DNA from: Symbiodinium natans
Lineage: Eukaryota > Sar > Dinophyceae > Suessiales > Symbiodiniaceae
Direction of reading: 5' to 3'
Assembly (NCBI GenBank): GCA_905221605.1
Contig: CAJNDS010000216.1
Span: 1-64,000 of the forward strand
DNA: 64,000 nucleotides
The notes beneath the pieces are model-generated. The model was not told where the DNA came from. It ran no database searches and saw only the letters and a list, made by a program, of their open reading frames with translations. The position numbers were made by a program, and so were the translations under genes. Positions 57,601-64,000 of the stretch are shown here, in pieces. Numbering within the stretch: position 1 is the stretch's first letter; every line of letters starts with the position of its first letter.

Positions 57601-60028
57601 TGCACAAGTGTCTGTGTGTGTGTCTGTGTGTTCTGTTGTCTGTGTGTGTCTGTGTGCGTCTGTGTGTGTCTGTGTGTGTCTGTGTGTGTCTCTGTGTGTG
57701 TGTCTGTGTGTGTGTGTGTGTGTGTGTGTCTGTGTGTGTGTGTGTCTGTGTGTGTGTGTGTGTGTGTCTGTGTGTGTGTGTGTGTGTCTCTGTGTGTGTG
57801 TGTGTGTCTGTTGTCTGTGCGTGTCTGTTGTCTGTGTGTGTCTGTTGTCTGTGTGTGTGTGTGTGTGTGTCTGTCTGTTGTCTGTGTGTGTCTGTTGTCT
57901 GTGTGTGTCTGTTGTCTGTGTGTGTCTGTGTGTGTGTCTGTGTGTGTCTGTGTGTGTTTGTGTATGTCTGTTGTCTGTGTGTGTCTGTTGTCTGTGTGTG
58001 TCTGAGTGTGTCTGTGTGTGTGTCTGTGTGTGTCTGTTGTCTGTGTGTGTCTGTGTGTGTCTGTGTGTGTCTGTGCGTGCGTGCGTGGGTGGGTGGGTGT
58101 GTGCGTGCGTGGGTGGGTTGAAGCCAGGACAGCCCTTCGGAACCCCGTCAGGGGGCTCGAAGATGCGATCGACGTTCTCAGCTGCAATGCCGATACCTCA
58201 GTTGGCAGCTCAGGCGTCTTTGTTGAAGGATCAGTTCAGGGACTTCAGGTTAAGAGGGTTCTTCCACATGCCGCTGCCTACACCTTTAAACAGGGCTTTC
58301 TCTGCTGTGCGACGTCACGCCTGTCTACCGTCTACAGAGCAAACGCGAGGCCCTTACCTGTATCCTCGATTTCGGTGCACACGACCTGTTCGTCATCGTT
58401 GAAGCCGCATGAGATCACAATGGAGCCATCATGCGTGAACCTGCCAAGATAGGAGACAAGATCACTGCCGAAGTTAGCTCATTGCTGGTCTTTCTCCTGG
58501 AATGCGATGCCGAGGTGCTTCATTGCATTTGTGATCAGATTGTACACAAGCTGCGTGCAGCGATAAGCATCAGCTTCGATGATGGGCAGCGGTTCCTTCA
58601 CATTGTTGATTATCTGTACGCCTCGCAGGGTGTGCGCAAACAACAGGCGGATTGCCATCAGTGTACTCTGCACAAACGAACATCCAACATGCGACAGCTC
58701 CCGTTGCCCGTGTAAGCTGCACCTGGTCTCAGCATGGGTTGCCCATCTTTTCCGCTTGTTGCCGAAAGGCAAAGAGTTACGACTTCTTGTATGATGTCCT
58801 TCATTTGGACAGGATCCTTTGACATTCGCATCTTCTTGTCGTTCACAAGAACTGACCTTAGACCAGCTAGGGCACCCATTACGTTGCAGCATGAGCTCCC
58901 CTGCAGACGAGAGGCGTGTCCATGATGTTGGCAACCATGTCCAGCAAGCGGTTTGCGCAGCTGTACATCGCCGACAAAGATGTGCCAACCCTGCTTGCGT
59001 CCAGGTTTGTATCTCCCATTAGGGAGCTGCAAAGACCAAGGATGCCGTGTAGTGGACTCTTCAGCTCATGAGAAACCATTGCCATCATTGATGCCTTGCG
59101 CTCATCTAGGTCTTTGAGTCTTGTGATATCTTGGCCGATGCAGATGGCTCCGCTGATCTCGCCCGAGACGGCAACACATGGTGTCGCCGTAAGAAGCAAC
59201 GTGATTTTCTGGTCTTCTTGATTCACCAAATTCACTTCGAAGCGTTCCGCATCGCAATAGTTGAGAACCTTCCGGCAGGCATCCTCCAGGGACTTCAGGC
59301 TATTCGAACGGCCCACGAATGATCTTAAGTCCTGTATAGTCCTACCTGCGAGAATGCCCAGTGCCCTGTCGCCAGTGCTGACCCACACGTGGGACAAAAG
59401 CCTTGGGCCTTTCGTTCGGGATGATATTTTGCGCAGGCGATGCAACTGCGGCTGTGCCTTCGCAGTCCTTCTCATTAGATTCTGACAAAGCCATGGAGGT
59501 ACTAATAGTAGGTCACAAAGGATACTTCGCCGCGGGATTCTGTCGCGGTTGCTTTCAAGCATACGGCAGGACACTGCAGAGATTCTCTGGGACTCGGGGT
59601 TCAACGGCATGCTCTGCGGGATTCTTGCATGCGCGTGCATCGAGGCATACTCGGCGGGACTTTCTGCAGGACACTAGGGCACTGGTGACACAGGAGGCCG
59701 GGCAAGGAGCATGGGCGACGAGAAAGACCAAAAATCTAACAAACCCCACACAAAGGGTGGAGGAAAAACAAACTCGAGAAGGAAAACGATGCTGTCACAG
59801 TTCCCTTGCGTCCTGGAACTTCTTCTTTGAACCTGGGCTGAGTACCTCGGAGATGTGACAGCCCAGGGTGCTGTCCCGGGACAGCCCAGTGGCATTTTCC
59901 AGCCACTTGTTCCAGATGACGATGTTGTCCGACAAGTCGACTTGGAAAATGGGTGCGTTCGCCTTCGCTCTTTGCAACCCCTTCTTTGCAGCTTCTCCTC
60001 TTTTCCTACACCCCGCCCTAGTGTACAT
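43751..60028 (-). CDS. Hybrid histidine kinase: PAS-HisKA-HATPase_c-receiver, at least 15 exons, 5' end incomplete
   Basis: Exons by frame and splice signal: about 60,028-59,813 (PAS start, [18 protein letters not shown]); 59,331-58,916 (PAC plus H-box [16 protein letters not shown]); 58,856-58,723; 58,621-58,519 (N-box NLITNAMK); 58,440-58,358; 58,196-58,157 (G1 DTGIGIA). After a 10,665-nt GC-AG intron: 47,491-47,476 (16 nt, completing F-box IFEPFDQE); 47,417-47,358 (G2 GLGLGLSIS); 46,948 onward ([13 protein letters not shown]). A linker of uncertain exons follows. The receiver is 45,017-44,934 (ILCVDDDP), 44,714-44,640 (LLLLD), 44,573-44,544 ([10 protein letters not shown]), 44,473-44,408 ([12 protein letters not shown]), 44,352-44,306 (GANEYI), and 43,859 to stop TAA 43,753-43,751 ([10 protein letters not shown]). 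All catalytic boxes, the phospho-acceptor His and Asp, and the receiver Lys are present. It should autophosphorylate and pass phosphate to its own receiver. Segments upstream of 60,028, some hydrophobic, may encode an N-terminal membrane region. Confidence 0.85.
47476..47491 (-). other. 16-nt micro-exon of the histidine kinase (F-box)
   Basis: Bounded by CCCGAG|G (acceptor) and AAGAG|GACC (GA donor). It supplies the bases that turn IFE... into IFEPFDQE, joined in phase to the exon ending at 58,157 and the exon starting at 47,417. Removing it breaks the frame and the motif. Confidence 0.75.
47846..48655. repeat. (GT)n microsatellite, left block
   Basis: About 800 bp of nearly pure GT dinucleotides with CT, TT and GC interruptions, inside the kinase intron. 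It produces spurious Cys-Val or Thr-His frames on every strand. It abuts the 5' end of the retroelement. Confidence 0.97.
48708..48798 (+). ncRNA. Candidate pseudoknotted structured RNA in the element's 5' region (copy A)
   Basis: Outer stem GCAGG 48,708-48,712 with CCTGC 48,794-48,798. Stem 1 is GGATGTGG 48,714-48,721 with CCACATCC 48,736-48,743. Stem 2 is CATGAGATCAG 48,722-48,732 with CTGATCTCATG 48,755-48,765 and crosses stem 1. A hairpin CAGAACT/AGTTCTG (48,771-48,789) has loop TGGCC. Against the 12-13 kb element, stem 1 carries two paired substitutions, stem 2 is rewritten but still complementary, and the hairpin stem also changes on both sides. The linker AAYGAAGCTA, loop TGGCC and TGTACCTGC are conserved. 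No hammerhead core (CUGAUGA...GAAA) is present. Confidence 0.65.
49269..50375 (+). CDS. Retroelement ORF1 protein, 368 aa, unknown function
   Basis: Starts at ATG 49,269; the same AGATGTGGAATGCAGAAT start is kept in copies B and C. The N-terminus is rich in Trp, Gly, Arg and Ser ([15 protein letters not shown]), suggesting an RNA-binding tail. Residues about 95-200 are helical ([19 protein letters not shown]). A basic, low-complexity linker follows ([13 protein letters not shown]). The C-terminal helical domain reads [19 protein letters not shown] and ends in a SAP-like [18 protein letters not shown]. The TGA stop at 50,373-50,375 is followed by CTAG and by the RT frame in the same phase. A nucleic-acid-binding, gag-like role is a guess. 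Most Penelope-like elements have a single ORF, so this protein is unusual. Confidence 0.75.
   Translation: MWNAESSRWQSGDKWNKPTYNQWGREGRESGNWWPQESTGASSYGSESVPAPKPSFPASFRSDATFIDSTAVGSGNHQFYRLVQPTDWSRKANLAGRPVEDIRVHEMCFRGLNEFSLRMLSEGRFQSLVWTRSAAESVLTTQLLKAIRDAKIDIDSVAVECLKQSGVAIPDKHKQSSQFMAALVDLLVSEMKSKMPKTATSHTEDELARAKAKLAQAGLTLTPQKRKAEEVDASADAAGSSPSTRVMKADASDASRKKCKTADGSSAAEEVRSLLKGKPKVSLKDCRPSAVTNESVDKWLTSLKPQYKGKYRKLTKHVKHVVEILTERSDKNEIRAAAVVFGLNPNFAARMNITNLSKCIAVAKFQAA
50373..50379 (+). promoter_or_regulatory. Candidate stop-codon readthrough signal UGA-CUAG
   Basis: TGA CTAG separates ORF1 from the RT frame, which is in the same phase. UGA followed by CUAG is the best-known leaky stop context in eukaryotic and viral mRNAs. 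The RT frame has no ATG until codon 75 (50,610), just before the endonuclease region, so readthrough would give an ORF1-RT fusion. Reinitiation at 50,610 is the alternative. Confidence 0.6.
50376..53117 (+). CDS. GIY-YIG endonuclease / Penelope-type reverse transcriptase
   Basis: An open frame of about 913 codons with no ATG before 50,610. Residue numbers count from the GTG at 50,388. Residues about 105-200 look like a GIY-YIG nuclease: MMYIGST, a downstream Arg, then [18 protein letters not shown] with the expected Glu. A CxC motif (LPCPCAQF, 393-395) follows, as in N-terminal-endonuclease Penelope-like elements. The RT includes fingers [17 protein letters not shown] (about 591-607), motif [11 protein letters not shown] (Asp655), motif [16 protein letters not shown] (743-757), motif C YVDN (794-797) and [15 protein letters not shown]. 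About 85 residues separate A from B, allowing an insertion in the fingers domain. The second catalytic Asp of YxDD is Asn. It should copy element RNA and nick DNA. Family call is by motif and layout. Confidence 0.85.
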   Translation, partial: LAWCVERTQTSWTLTRQKLLHDICLLGQALTFFKHECLHLPKADVNWSQGLLHLVLLFHFQQPGKSSWGQALKAKLLSMDVTPMRYSWPKFRELCAVYIKVAVDWRCYGTIQQYRQPSAMMYIGSTAVSVTLRESNRMSVLRKLEQGQEVQAELSIRYWHQNQCFQQFTLLQIASCSTYKQAWTLEHLLISQWQPKLNYPFVQVFLKRTALGFRPAKQQRHTAFGKFGVRLWRKFRKRLHVSSQPLCFAVTRRHAWELLFDIASFTRASFEALKLLRSERFVDDDVYAILRLSLSLEEPLKTRVRQLLRGVVRHRLMTWPSGHSSLRIPFLAHAGFAHSLERWLSATVQRFKHVLVPFHLPSRKIRETKHQACKDLLHNVPKWDQFLQQNGTQQLPCPCAQFRDRLSPVCFVQGHVATGVEMLGAIHSELQFLGQGSANSTFFPSLQQYLRVACKGFGTWRKVHGLPLCLEDDFVEFLKQQWHLHSASVQQHHRLDWRLVQRCKQALNPFVVHCEDHHPNHLMVFCPQFYFASVLRTWSDPLVFEPLSSSSDELRSWLFAQIPAALKRQYPWGVDLKGSLPVGFVLLKRKKQFLKGRTIVSYLHAPLRKLLNATAYVIQLMVRAIWPSIEESLPATWRKLHFLLRDLPTHVQLLEFNDDLVGFFNSVPRDMIVHALEVLIQQYVESTGTDMFAIDLRANKPTSERALPHRPRGGASVHTRVLHLKHVVSVVQLSFLTGVFVANHQCYRQIRGTCIGNQISPVLSSLPVILRERVWQRSFQLQIAQQGILPNHIFICRYVDNRLMLCDASCSQLGTVREFLHSGFYGSSIELEAVTDHSFLGFTISMEQRTVQHNQPIMPWQIRHFCSAGSMRVRVAGFHSRKALIQKYAWPPSDRRRQVDLLRQLYRLKGFVL
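53262..55082 (+). CDS. Retroelement ORF3 protein, unknown
   Basis: The frame opens at about 53,220. Possible ATGs are 53,262 and 53,397; the second gives [18 protein letters not shown], an RS/RG-rich start that looks more natural. Next comes a low-complexity, Pro/Ala/Ser-rich middle with [12 protein letters not shown]. The C-terminal domain (about 300 residues) reads [20 protein letters not shown], then [56 protein letters not shown] and [15 protein letters not shown] do not recognise it. Two His and one Cys cluster (VTCHHK), but no catalytic motif is evident. A piece of its coding sequence (about 54,269-54,414) is kept in both deletion copies, so it may contain cis-acting RNA signals. It shares phase with the RT ORF, but stops separate them. 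Confidence 0.7.
   Translation: MEHVCALSLCFRSDLLSLSILLRTTVASSTGDVSLSALVPIVPRAMPRGRSRSREGRRRVREHSPLDTHRNRAPPGAFLPPLQRRRVVRDDGHGGAASVSASESVVSSRRSDYPVDVRFPVSRAASDCASSVTSDVSLAPPVEWVGNAANAAVMQVDAARACESSPSAYPIAQQQYPPQTWLSPPMVIQQGDAPGTCPPASMPVVAPPPPPPPQPAPSVPLPFDAAGMLPVQPNVGTPVLVSAKVPGVLSKASGPPLALSQSHTPSPAAAVAAIVARHTADSAVAPGDPGAELTLSQAESTLLDETSMYQLLVQDQMISPMSHFWQLPSPELIKFSAGRARWLQVQVSSWQRVILTDLQRCVQYMLSLLPADFRNSDQQRLWQLQPSVMLSFCRAMVAVNLPYQSMFQTPARVWACGDRVVWEYSSDKFPGPLTAPTTASTGFYRWYHCGADVTLIGVFTCGRLLRTCAETVNMSAAETPYAFFGRAGYEGQARDEAKKAAELVMHPKNRTGVLVSGRIVTCHHKMTSSSTYWETLACREHELVKSASSDKRWAIRESSARIDRFYLVCVRPASEAQIPSWDAIQAPEQQHMLRSFMSNMPVEDWS
55083..55800 (+). other. 3' untranslated region of the retroelement
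   Basis: No ORF. The last part (TACATGTTCTTGAACTTGAA onward, 55,728-55,800) is the 3' piece kept in copies B and C and ends GAAGGGTGTG. Confidence 0.6.
55818..56765 (+). mobile_element. Deletion-derivative copy B (about 950 bp)
   Basis: Carries the 5' region with the structured RNA (55,963-56,053) and the ORF1 start codons. It then jumps to an internal ORF3 segment (about 56,545-56,697) and on to the 3' end. Stem 2 shows an A-U to G-U change that keeps pairing. It has a 93-nt extra segment (55,863-55,955) that copies A, C and D lack, and a 9-bp duplication in the ORF3 piece. Confidence 0.8.
55963..56053 (+). ncRNA. Candidate pseudoknotted structured RNA, copy B
   Basis: Same fold as 48,708-48,798. 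The 5' strand of stem 2 reads CGTGAGATCAG, replacing one A-U pair by G-U. Confidence 0.6.
56766..57358 (+). mobile_element. Deletion-derivative copy C (593 bp)
   Basis: Same ORF1-start/ORF3-piece/3'-end junctions as copy B, so both come from one deletion event. It additionally lacks about 270 bp of the 5' region between GCAGGGGG and CTCCCTGATCGG, which removes the structured RNA. Confidence 0.8.
57359..57610 (+). mobile_element. 3'-truncated copy D
   Basis: Contains only the first 250 bp of the 5' region, with the structured RNA at 57,411-57,501, and runs directly into the GT microsatellite after GCACAAGTG. Confidence 0.8.
57411..57501 (+). ncRNA. Candidate pseudoknotted structured RNA, copy D
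   Basis: Identical in all stems to the copy A structure. Confidence 0.6.
57611..58118. repeat. (GT)n / CTGTGTGTGT microsatellite, right block
   Basis: About 500 bp of GT and TCTGTGTGTG units, ending in GTGCGTGCGTGGGTGGG. With the left block it flanks the retroelement array and lies in the same kinase intron (starts at 58,156). Confidence 0.97.
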
Positions 60029-60129
60029 CTGGCCCTTGTCTCAGGCAAGGCGCTGATACGATCAAGCCTTGCTTGGCCAGAAGTCAGAAACACGCATGGA
60101 ACATGAGTGGCCCACCCACCCTGGTAATG

Positions 60130-63100
60130 CGACACTTGCGAAATCGTTTCTGCCGAGATTGGTACGAGCCAGCAAACACTCAGTAGACTAGAGATCGTAC
60201 CATGTACCGGGATGCTTTGGCACCTCCTGAAGTTGCAGAATAAATTTGACTAAATTTTCTGTCCTGCCAAAAGGCAGGCATACCTTTGCACAAACACTTG
60301 AAACAATGTAGTATGACTACTTATGAATGGGCTTCTTCTTTACATTTTTTGGGGCTTCCCGCCCCAGTCGTGGGTCAGAGTGCAGGTTCAGGGTGGCACC
60401 TTAAAGGTTCTCCCCAACGTCTCCTTGGGCTGACTTAAGGTTTTCCCACAGAGACGCACAACACGAACTTCTGGCGGCTCCACGCAAAGCCACTGAACTA
60501 CCTGCTGTGTGGCAGCAGTGCTGCCCTGGCATCGCCTGGATCGGATTCTGAAGTCTACTAGTCAATGCTCCTGCTCGACGCCTACTGTGCCCAGCTCAAG
60601 CAGGCTGATCGATTTCCGGTTCAATGAGACCAGCTCTCAGCAGCCCCCTTTGGGGGCCGCTCAGTCAGAACCTATCGGATAACCGAAGGTTTTTTTTTGG
60701 CCCGGCCGCACCCAAAACACCAAGGCGTGCACAACCTCGAACAAAATCGGCGCGAGCAGTCGACGGGGATTGCCCGTGTGCACCCTCGAAGCGGCCCCTG
60801 TGTTCACCAACTTGCAACCCTTTGGAAAAAACCTCAGCCAGGCGGCGATTCAATCCGTCTGCCAAACGTTGCGCCCTGCGCCTCTCCTTAAGGCAGAGAC
60901 GGACATAAATGCTGCTAAATGCTGCCTCCGGATCACCCTCCCAGCTGTCCCGCTGTCCCGAGCCGGGTGCCGCAACACAAATGTGACAAGCAAGGTCACC
61001 AGGACACCCGTTGCCAAGAGTCCGATGTGATGGCTGAGATGTCTTGTCCTATGCCTGAACAAGATGTGCTGAAAGGCTATCTTCATGAGTCATTCATGTG
61101 AATATACTGGGTCGAAGTCCAGAAAGTCCAGGACCAACATCAACAATCAACTTCGCGAAGCCTTAACAAAAGAACTCGGCAGGCCAAGCTGCACACTGCG
61201 CCCCTGACGTTGCCGCTGCCCGTGCGGAGGCAAGTTGCGGAGATTGCCATGACACTTTCCCTGGTCTGATCGTTGACATCCTTGAAGTTCATCCTAGGCT
61301 CCCCAAGTAGGCATGAGCCTGAGGCACCCTGCGTTTCAGCCGCGGCTCTCAACAACATTCGGCTCGAGCTCGTCCATGGCATCTTGCAGAAGACTACCTG
61401 GTACACTTGCGCGCTGAGCTTTCAGACTGGGCATCCATGCGGTTGCAGCACGCAACGTGTGCCTGCAGTTAACCCCCAAGAAGCCAGCTCATCGCCCGAA
61501 GCTAGGTCCTTGGGATGACGGGCTTTTGTTGTCATCTCTGACTCCGGAAAGACAAAAAAAACCCTTCCGAACAGAGCCATGGATGACAAGAAGTCAACAA
61601 GCACCCTGTAGAATGAACAGGATGAATTGACACGTGAGCTCACGTGAGGCCTTTTGTCGCTAATCTCTGGTTCACCTTGTAACTGGTTGAACGTGGACAA
61701 CTAGAAGAATTTAGGGTGCATAGAAGTAATATGCTCGCTAGGACCCGTGCTTCTGAAGGGGGGCCTGGCTCCAAAGGAACCCTGGAGCCTAAAACAACAC
61801 GACGCCAACCCTACTTCTGAGGCCGGCGCGATCAGAAAACAACTTCAGTGCAACACTTCAAGCGTTGCAGACAGGTCCAAGGACTCCCGACAAGTGAGCG
61901 CCCAGGGGACGAGAGCCCGTCACTACTGGCCATCTCAAAGCAGTGTCAAGCATGACTGGAGGAAAGCAAAGACCTGGAGACCCAGAGACTGCGGGGAAGG
62001 CCAGCAAATGGTCAGGAAGCGGCTGTTGCTATAGAATTATTATTATGAAGAGCGCCCATGAACATATTGAAGCCTGGATGCTGTTCGTACTGTGAACGTG
62101 AGCGAGATGCACCCTACATCCAACATCCCCATAAACATTTGCATCCCTTTTTTGGAAGTTGGATTCATGCTACGCTTGTTCACGGGTCTTTTCCACTTCG
62201 ATACCGCCAAGTCTTTACTCCTCTTAGAAGCATACTGACAATGTACTTTGAATATTCCGAGAGGTAATTCTCACAACAATGAAGCAGAATTCCACAGAAT
62301 TCCTGAGGAAACTATAGAAGTCTCTTGCTGAGGAGCTGGAAGGTACTTGCCGACGGCTTCGTGGTGAGGAATGCCTCAGAGACCCTGAACTGCCCCATAT
62401 ATTTAACAACATATTTTTCTCAAACTCTCAAACTCCAGATTCTGCCATTCTTCATCCGCTCAGGCCTGTCACCTGTGCGGTCTTCAGATTCCAGTCCTAG
62501 AGGGCAAGGAGCCGGGTGCAGCACTCCAGTATTAGACAGTATTAGCATAGACAGTAATATACAGGCTACTTTAGGCTACTTTGGGCCCCCGCCTCCACTT
62601 CCAGCTGCATATTCACGACGAAGATGGGCACCTTAAGTCCCCACCAGTCTGAAGACAACTTCCGTACTGAAGCAAGAAAAACTGCATGAAGCAATTGAAG
62701 TGTCAAGAGCTCTGCGCATCTCTACGCCCTCAAGGACTCAAGGAATGCTGGCAAGGTGCGTTCGCCTGCCGGATCATGCACTGGAGATCTGTGGCTGCAT
62801 TGACAGCAGCCTGTCCTGCGTGGCACTCCGCATCTGTGTGGTTCGGAATGCTCGGCGGAGCCCGGGAACCCTCCGTGAACCCTCCGCGAACCCCTCCGGA
62901 TCAGGATTCAGCTCAAGCGTCGCAAGAGGCTCAGCTGCTGGAGCTTGTTCTTCCGACGCAGGCTCATGGTGAAGCAGGAGTGCAAGAACTTGGCGGACAC
63001 GTCCGCGAAGCTGTACAGGAGTTGCTCCTTTGGAGTTCATGTCTGACCACACAGGCTGAGCATTCTCAGATGCTTTCGGCTATGGGGCGCACCGTTCGCC

Positions 63101-63950
63101 AAGAGTAGCAGTTCAGAACGGCCCCAAGGTAGATGACACCGTAGATCCCGGCCAGAACTACCTTGGTCAACTGCTTCATTTGATGGCCCTCTTTGAGTTT
63201 TCTCATCTAGCTTGAAACTGTTTTGGGCAGTGTTTGGGTGCTCGATGTTGCGCCTGGAAGAGCAGGAGAGGGGCCCACTCCTCAGCCCAGCTCTTTGCGG
63301 AGTCTCCAAACAGCTCGGGGTTTGACTCGGATTGACTGTTTGACCGGTGTGACGGTGATAGATAGACTCGACTGCCAAGCGAGTTTATGGTTCCAAGTGT
63401 CGGCGTTCTCCTTTGTCGTCCGCAAGATGGAAACTTGCACCAGCCTGAATCAGCACGCGCATCCAACAAAAATGTCGAGCCGCGCGACTACATGACAATT
63501 CGACACTGTAGTTTGCAGCCGCAAATCTGTTCCAAAGCTGCCACGGCATAGGCAGCGAAAGAAACCTCGCTTCTGCGCATGCTTTGCTTTTGGGCAAATT
63601 GCGCGCTAGGACTTGCTTTGCCTTCGAAATGCTTATGGTAGCCACGTCGCACATAATAAGAGCCAGCGTGTGAACTCAGGGGCCAATTCGATTCTCAAAT
63701 GGCATGTCGACCCAGCAACTTACAAACACCTGCCTCATCAACTACAATCAGGGCGAGCCATGATGACCAAATATAGATGCAGGTACCTGGGTTGCGTGCG
63801 CAATATGCAGCAAGTCGGGAAGAAGACAGAAACATCAAGAGATCCTGAACACGAAAGATGGAAGCATCCGGAAATCATAGAATATGAAGTGAACCTGGAA
63901 GAAGACAGAAACATCCGGAAATGTCCAAACATGAAAGTCAGAAGCATGCG
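60130..63950 (-). other. Possible upstream kinase exons, not resolved
   Basis: Candidate minus-strand stretches include a hydrophobic segment near 61,035-60,965 (GLLATGVLVTLLVTFVLRH), which fits a transmembrane helix. Another lies near 61,620-61,550 (YRVLVDFLSSMALFGRVFFV). A polar frame at 63,052-62,774 may also be coding. They could encode a membrane anchor for the PAS-kinase protein. None is tied by a confident splice join. Repeated GAAACATCCGGAA-type motifs appear at the right edge (63,820-64,000). Confidence 0.25.
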
Positions 63951-64000
63951 GAGAACATGGCGTGCGAAGCGACTCGGAAAGAAGATTCGGAAACATCCGG

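Larger units (their letters stand above)
48656..57610 (+). mobile_element. Penelope-like retroelement array (N-terminal endonuclease type), four tandem copies
   Basis: Copy A (48,656-55,817) is full length with three ORFs. Copy B (55,818-56,765) and copy C (56,766-57,358) are internally deleted. Copy D (57,359-57,610) is cut off inside its 5' region. Each copy starts CCAACCCTGTTGCC after (GT)n and ends GAAGGGTGTGTG, so the repeated 5' region acts as a pseudo-LTR. The array splits one GT microsatellite (47.85-48.66 and 57.61-58.12 kb). Pseudo-LTRs, partial tandem copies and microsatellite targeting are published traits of N-terminal-endonuclease Penelope-like elements (Naiad/Chlamys). The array lies antisense in a histidine kinase intron. 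Confidence 0.85.
47492..58156 (-). other. 10,665-nt GC-AG intron of the histidine kinase gene
   Basis: The donor is TTCGA|GCCCCC at 58,157/58,156; the acceptor is CCCGAG|GCC at 47,492/47,491. Joining gives IFEPFDQE in frame. The intron holds both GT blocks and the whole retroelement array in the opposite orientation. Neighbouring introns of this gene are 55-481 nt, so the insertions explain its size. Confidence 0.75.

Noticed and set aside
48656-57610. LTR retrotransposon
   Set aside because: The direct repeats are tandem partial copies. There is no integrase, protease or RNase H motif, no TG...CA ends and no primer-binding site. The RT motifs are Penelope-like.
57528-58402. Open frames of 150-270 codons over the right GT block
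   Set aside because: Same microsatellite artefact. The only real coding there is the short minus-strand kinase exon 58,196-58,157.
1-64000. CRISPR arrays, bacterial operons, tRNA or rRNA genes
   Set aside because: No regularly spaced short repeats with unique spacers, no bacterial gene organisation, and no cloverleaf or rRNA core sequence noticed on reading.

Overview
The window looks like nuclear DNA of a dinoflagellate (Symbiodiniaceae-like); this is inferred from sequence features, not from a database match. Reconstructed genes are cut into many tiny exons. Their introns (55-480 nt, plus one of 10.7 kb) use GT, GC and even GA donors, and nearly all acceptors read AG|G. Short TTTAGGG/CCCTAAA telomere-type tracts are scattered through non-coding DNA. 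Almost every recognisable host gene lies on the minus strand, as in dinoflagellate unidirectional gene clusters. Long simple repeats and low gene density fit a large protist genome.

Layout, left to right, host genes on the minus strand. 3.35-5.25 kb: RBR-type E3 ubiquitin ligase (RING1, IBR, RING2). 6.85-7.95 kb and 9.7-10.7 kb: coding exons of unknown genes. 11.99-13.43 kb: a non-coding mobile element in tandem copies. 14.0-16.4 kb: EF-hand protein with a possible N-myristoylation start. 16.8-17.3 kb: unknown exons. 17.9-23.6 kb: large protein with 92-residue repeats, IQ motifs, a zinc ribbon and a C-terminal NADAR domain. 25.4-26.1 kb: 2-oxoglutarate/Fe(II) oxygenase. 27-33 kb: inositol polyphosphate 5-phosphatase with a clathrin-box-like tail. 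34.8-40.3 kb: more minus-strand exons, with a LINE fragment and an unknown plus-strand ORF at 37-38.6 kb. 43.75-60.0 kb: PAS-HisKA-HATPase-receiver hybrid histidine kinase.

The main discovery is inside the kinase gene. A 10,665-nt GC-AG intron contains a (GT)n microsatellite split by a plus-strand retroelement array (48,656-57,610). One copy is full length (7.2 kb) and three are partial tandem copies. The RT ORF has an N-terminal GIY-YIG-like nuclease, a CxC motif and a Penelope/telomerase-type RT. These are features of the N-terminal-endonuclease Penelope-like elements (Naiad/Chlamys group). Unusually, it has three ORFs. ORF1 and the RT ORF share a frame across a single UGA in the leaky context UGA-CUAG. 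The RT catalytic box reads YVDN.

The 5' repeat of this element and the element at 12-13 kb share a fold. It has an outer stem, a pseudoknot-type pair of crossing stems and a UGGCC-loop hairpin, and the stems have compensatory changes. This is a candidate new structured RNA, possibly a ribozyme. Exon joins were worked out by hand from frame, splice signals and domain continuity. Domain names rest on motif recognition, without searches.
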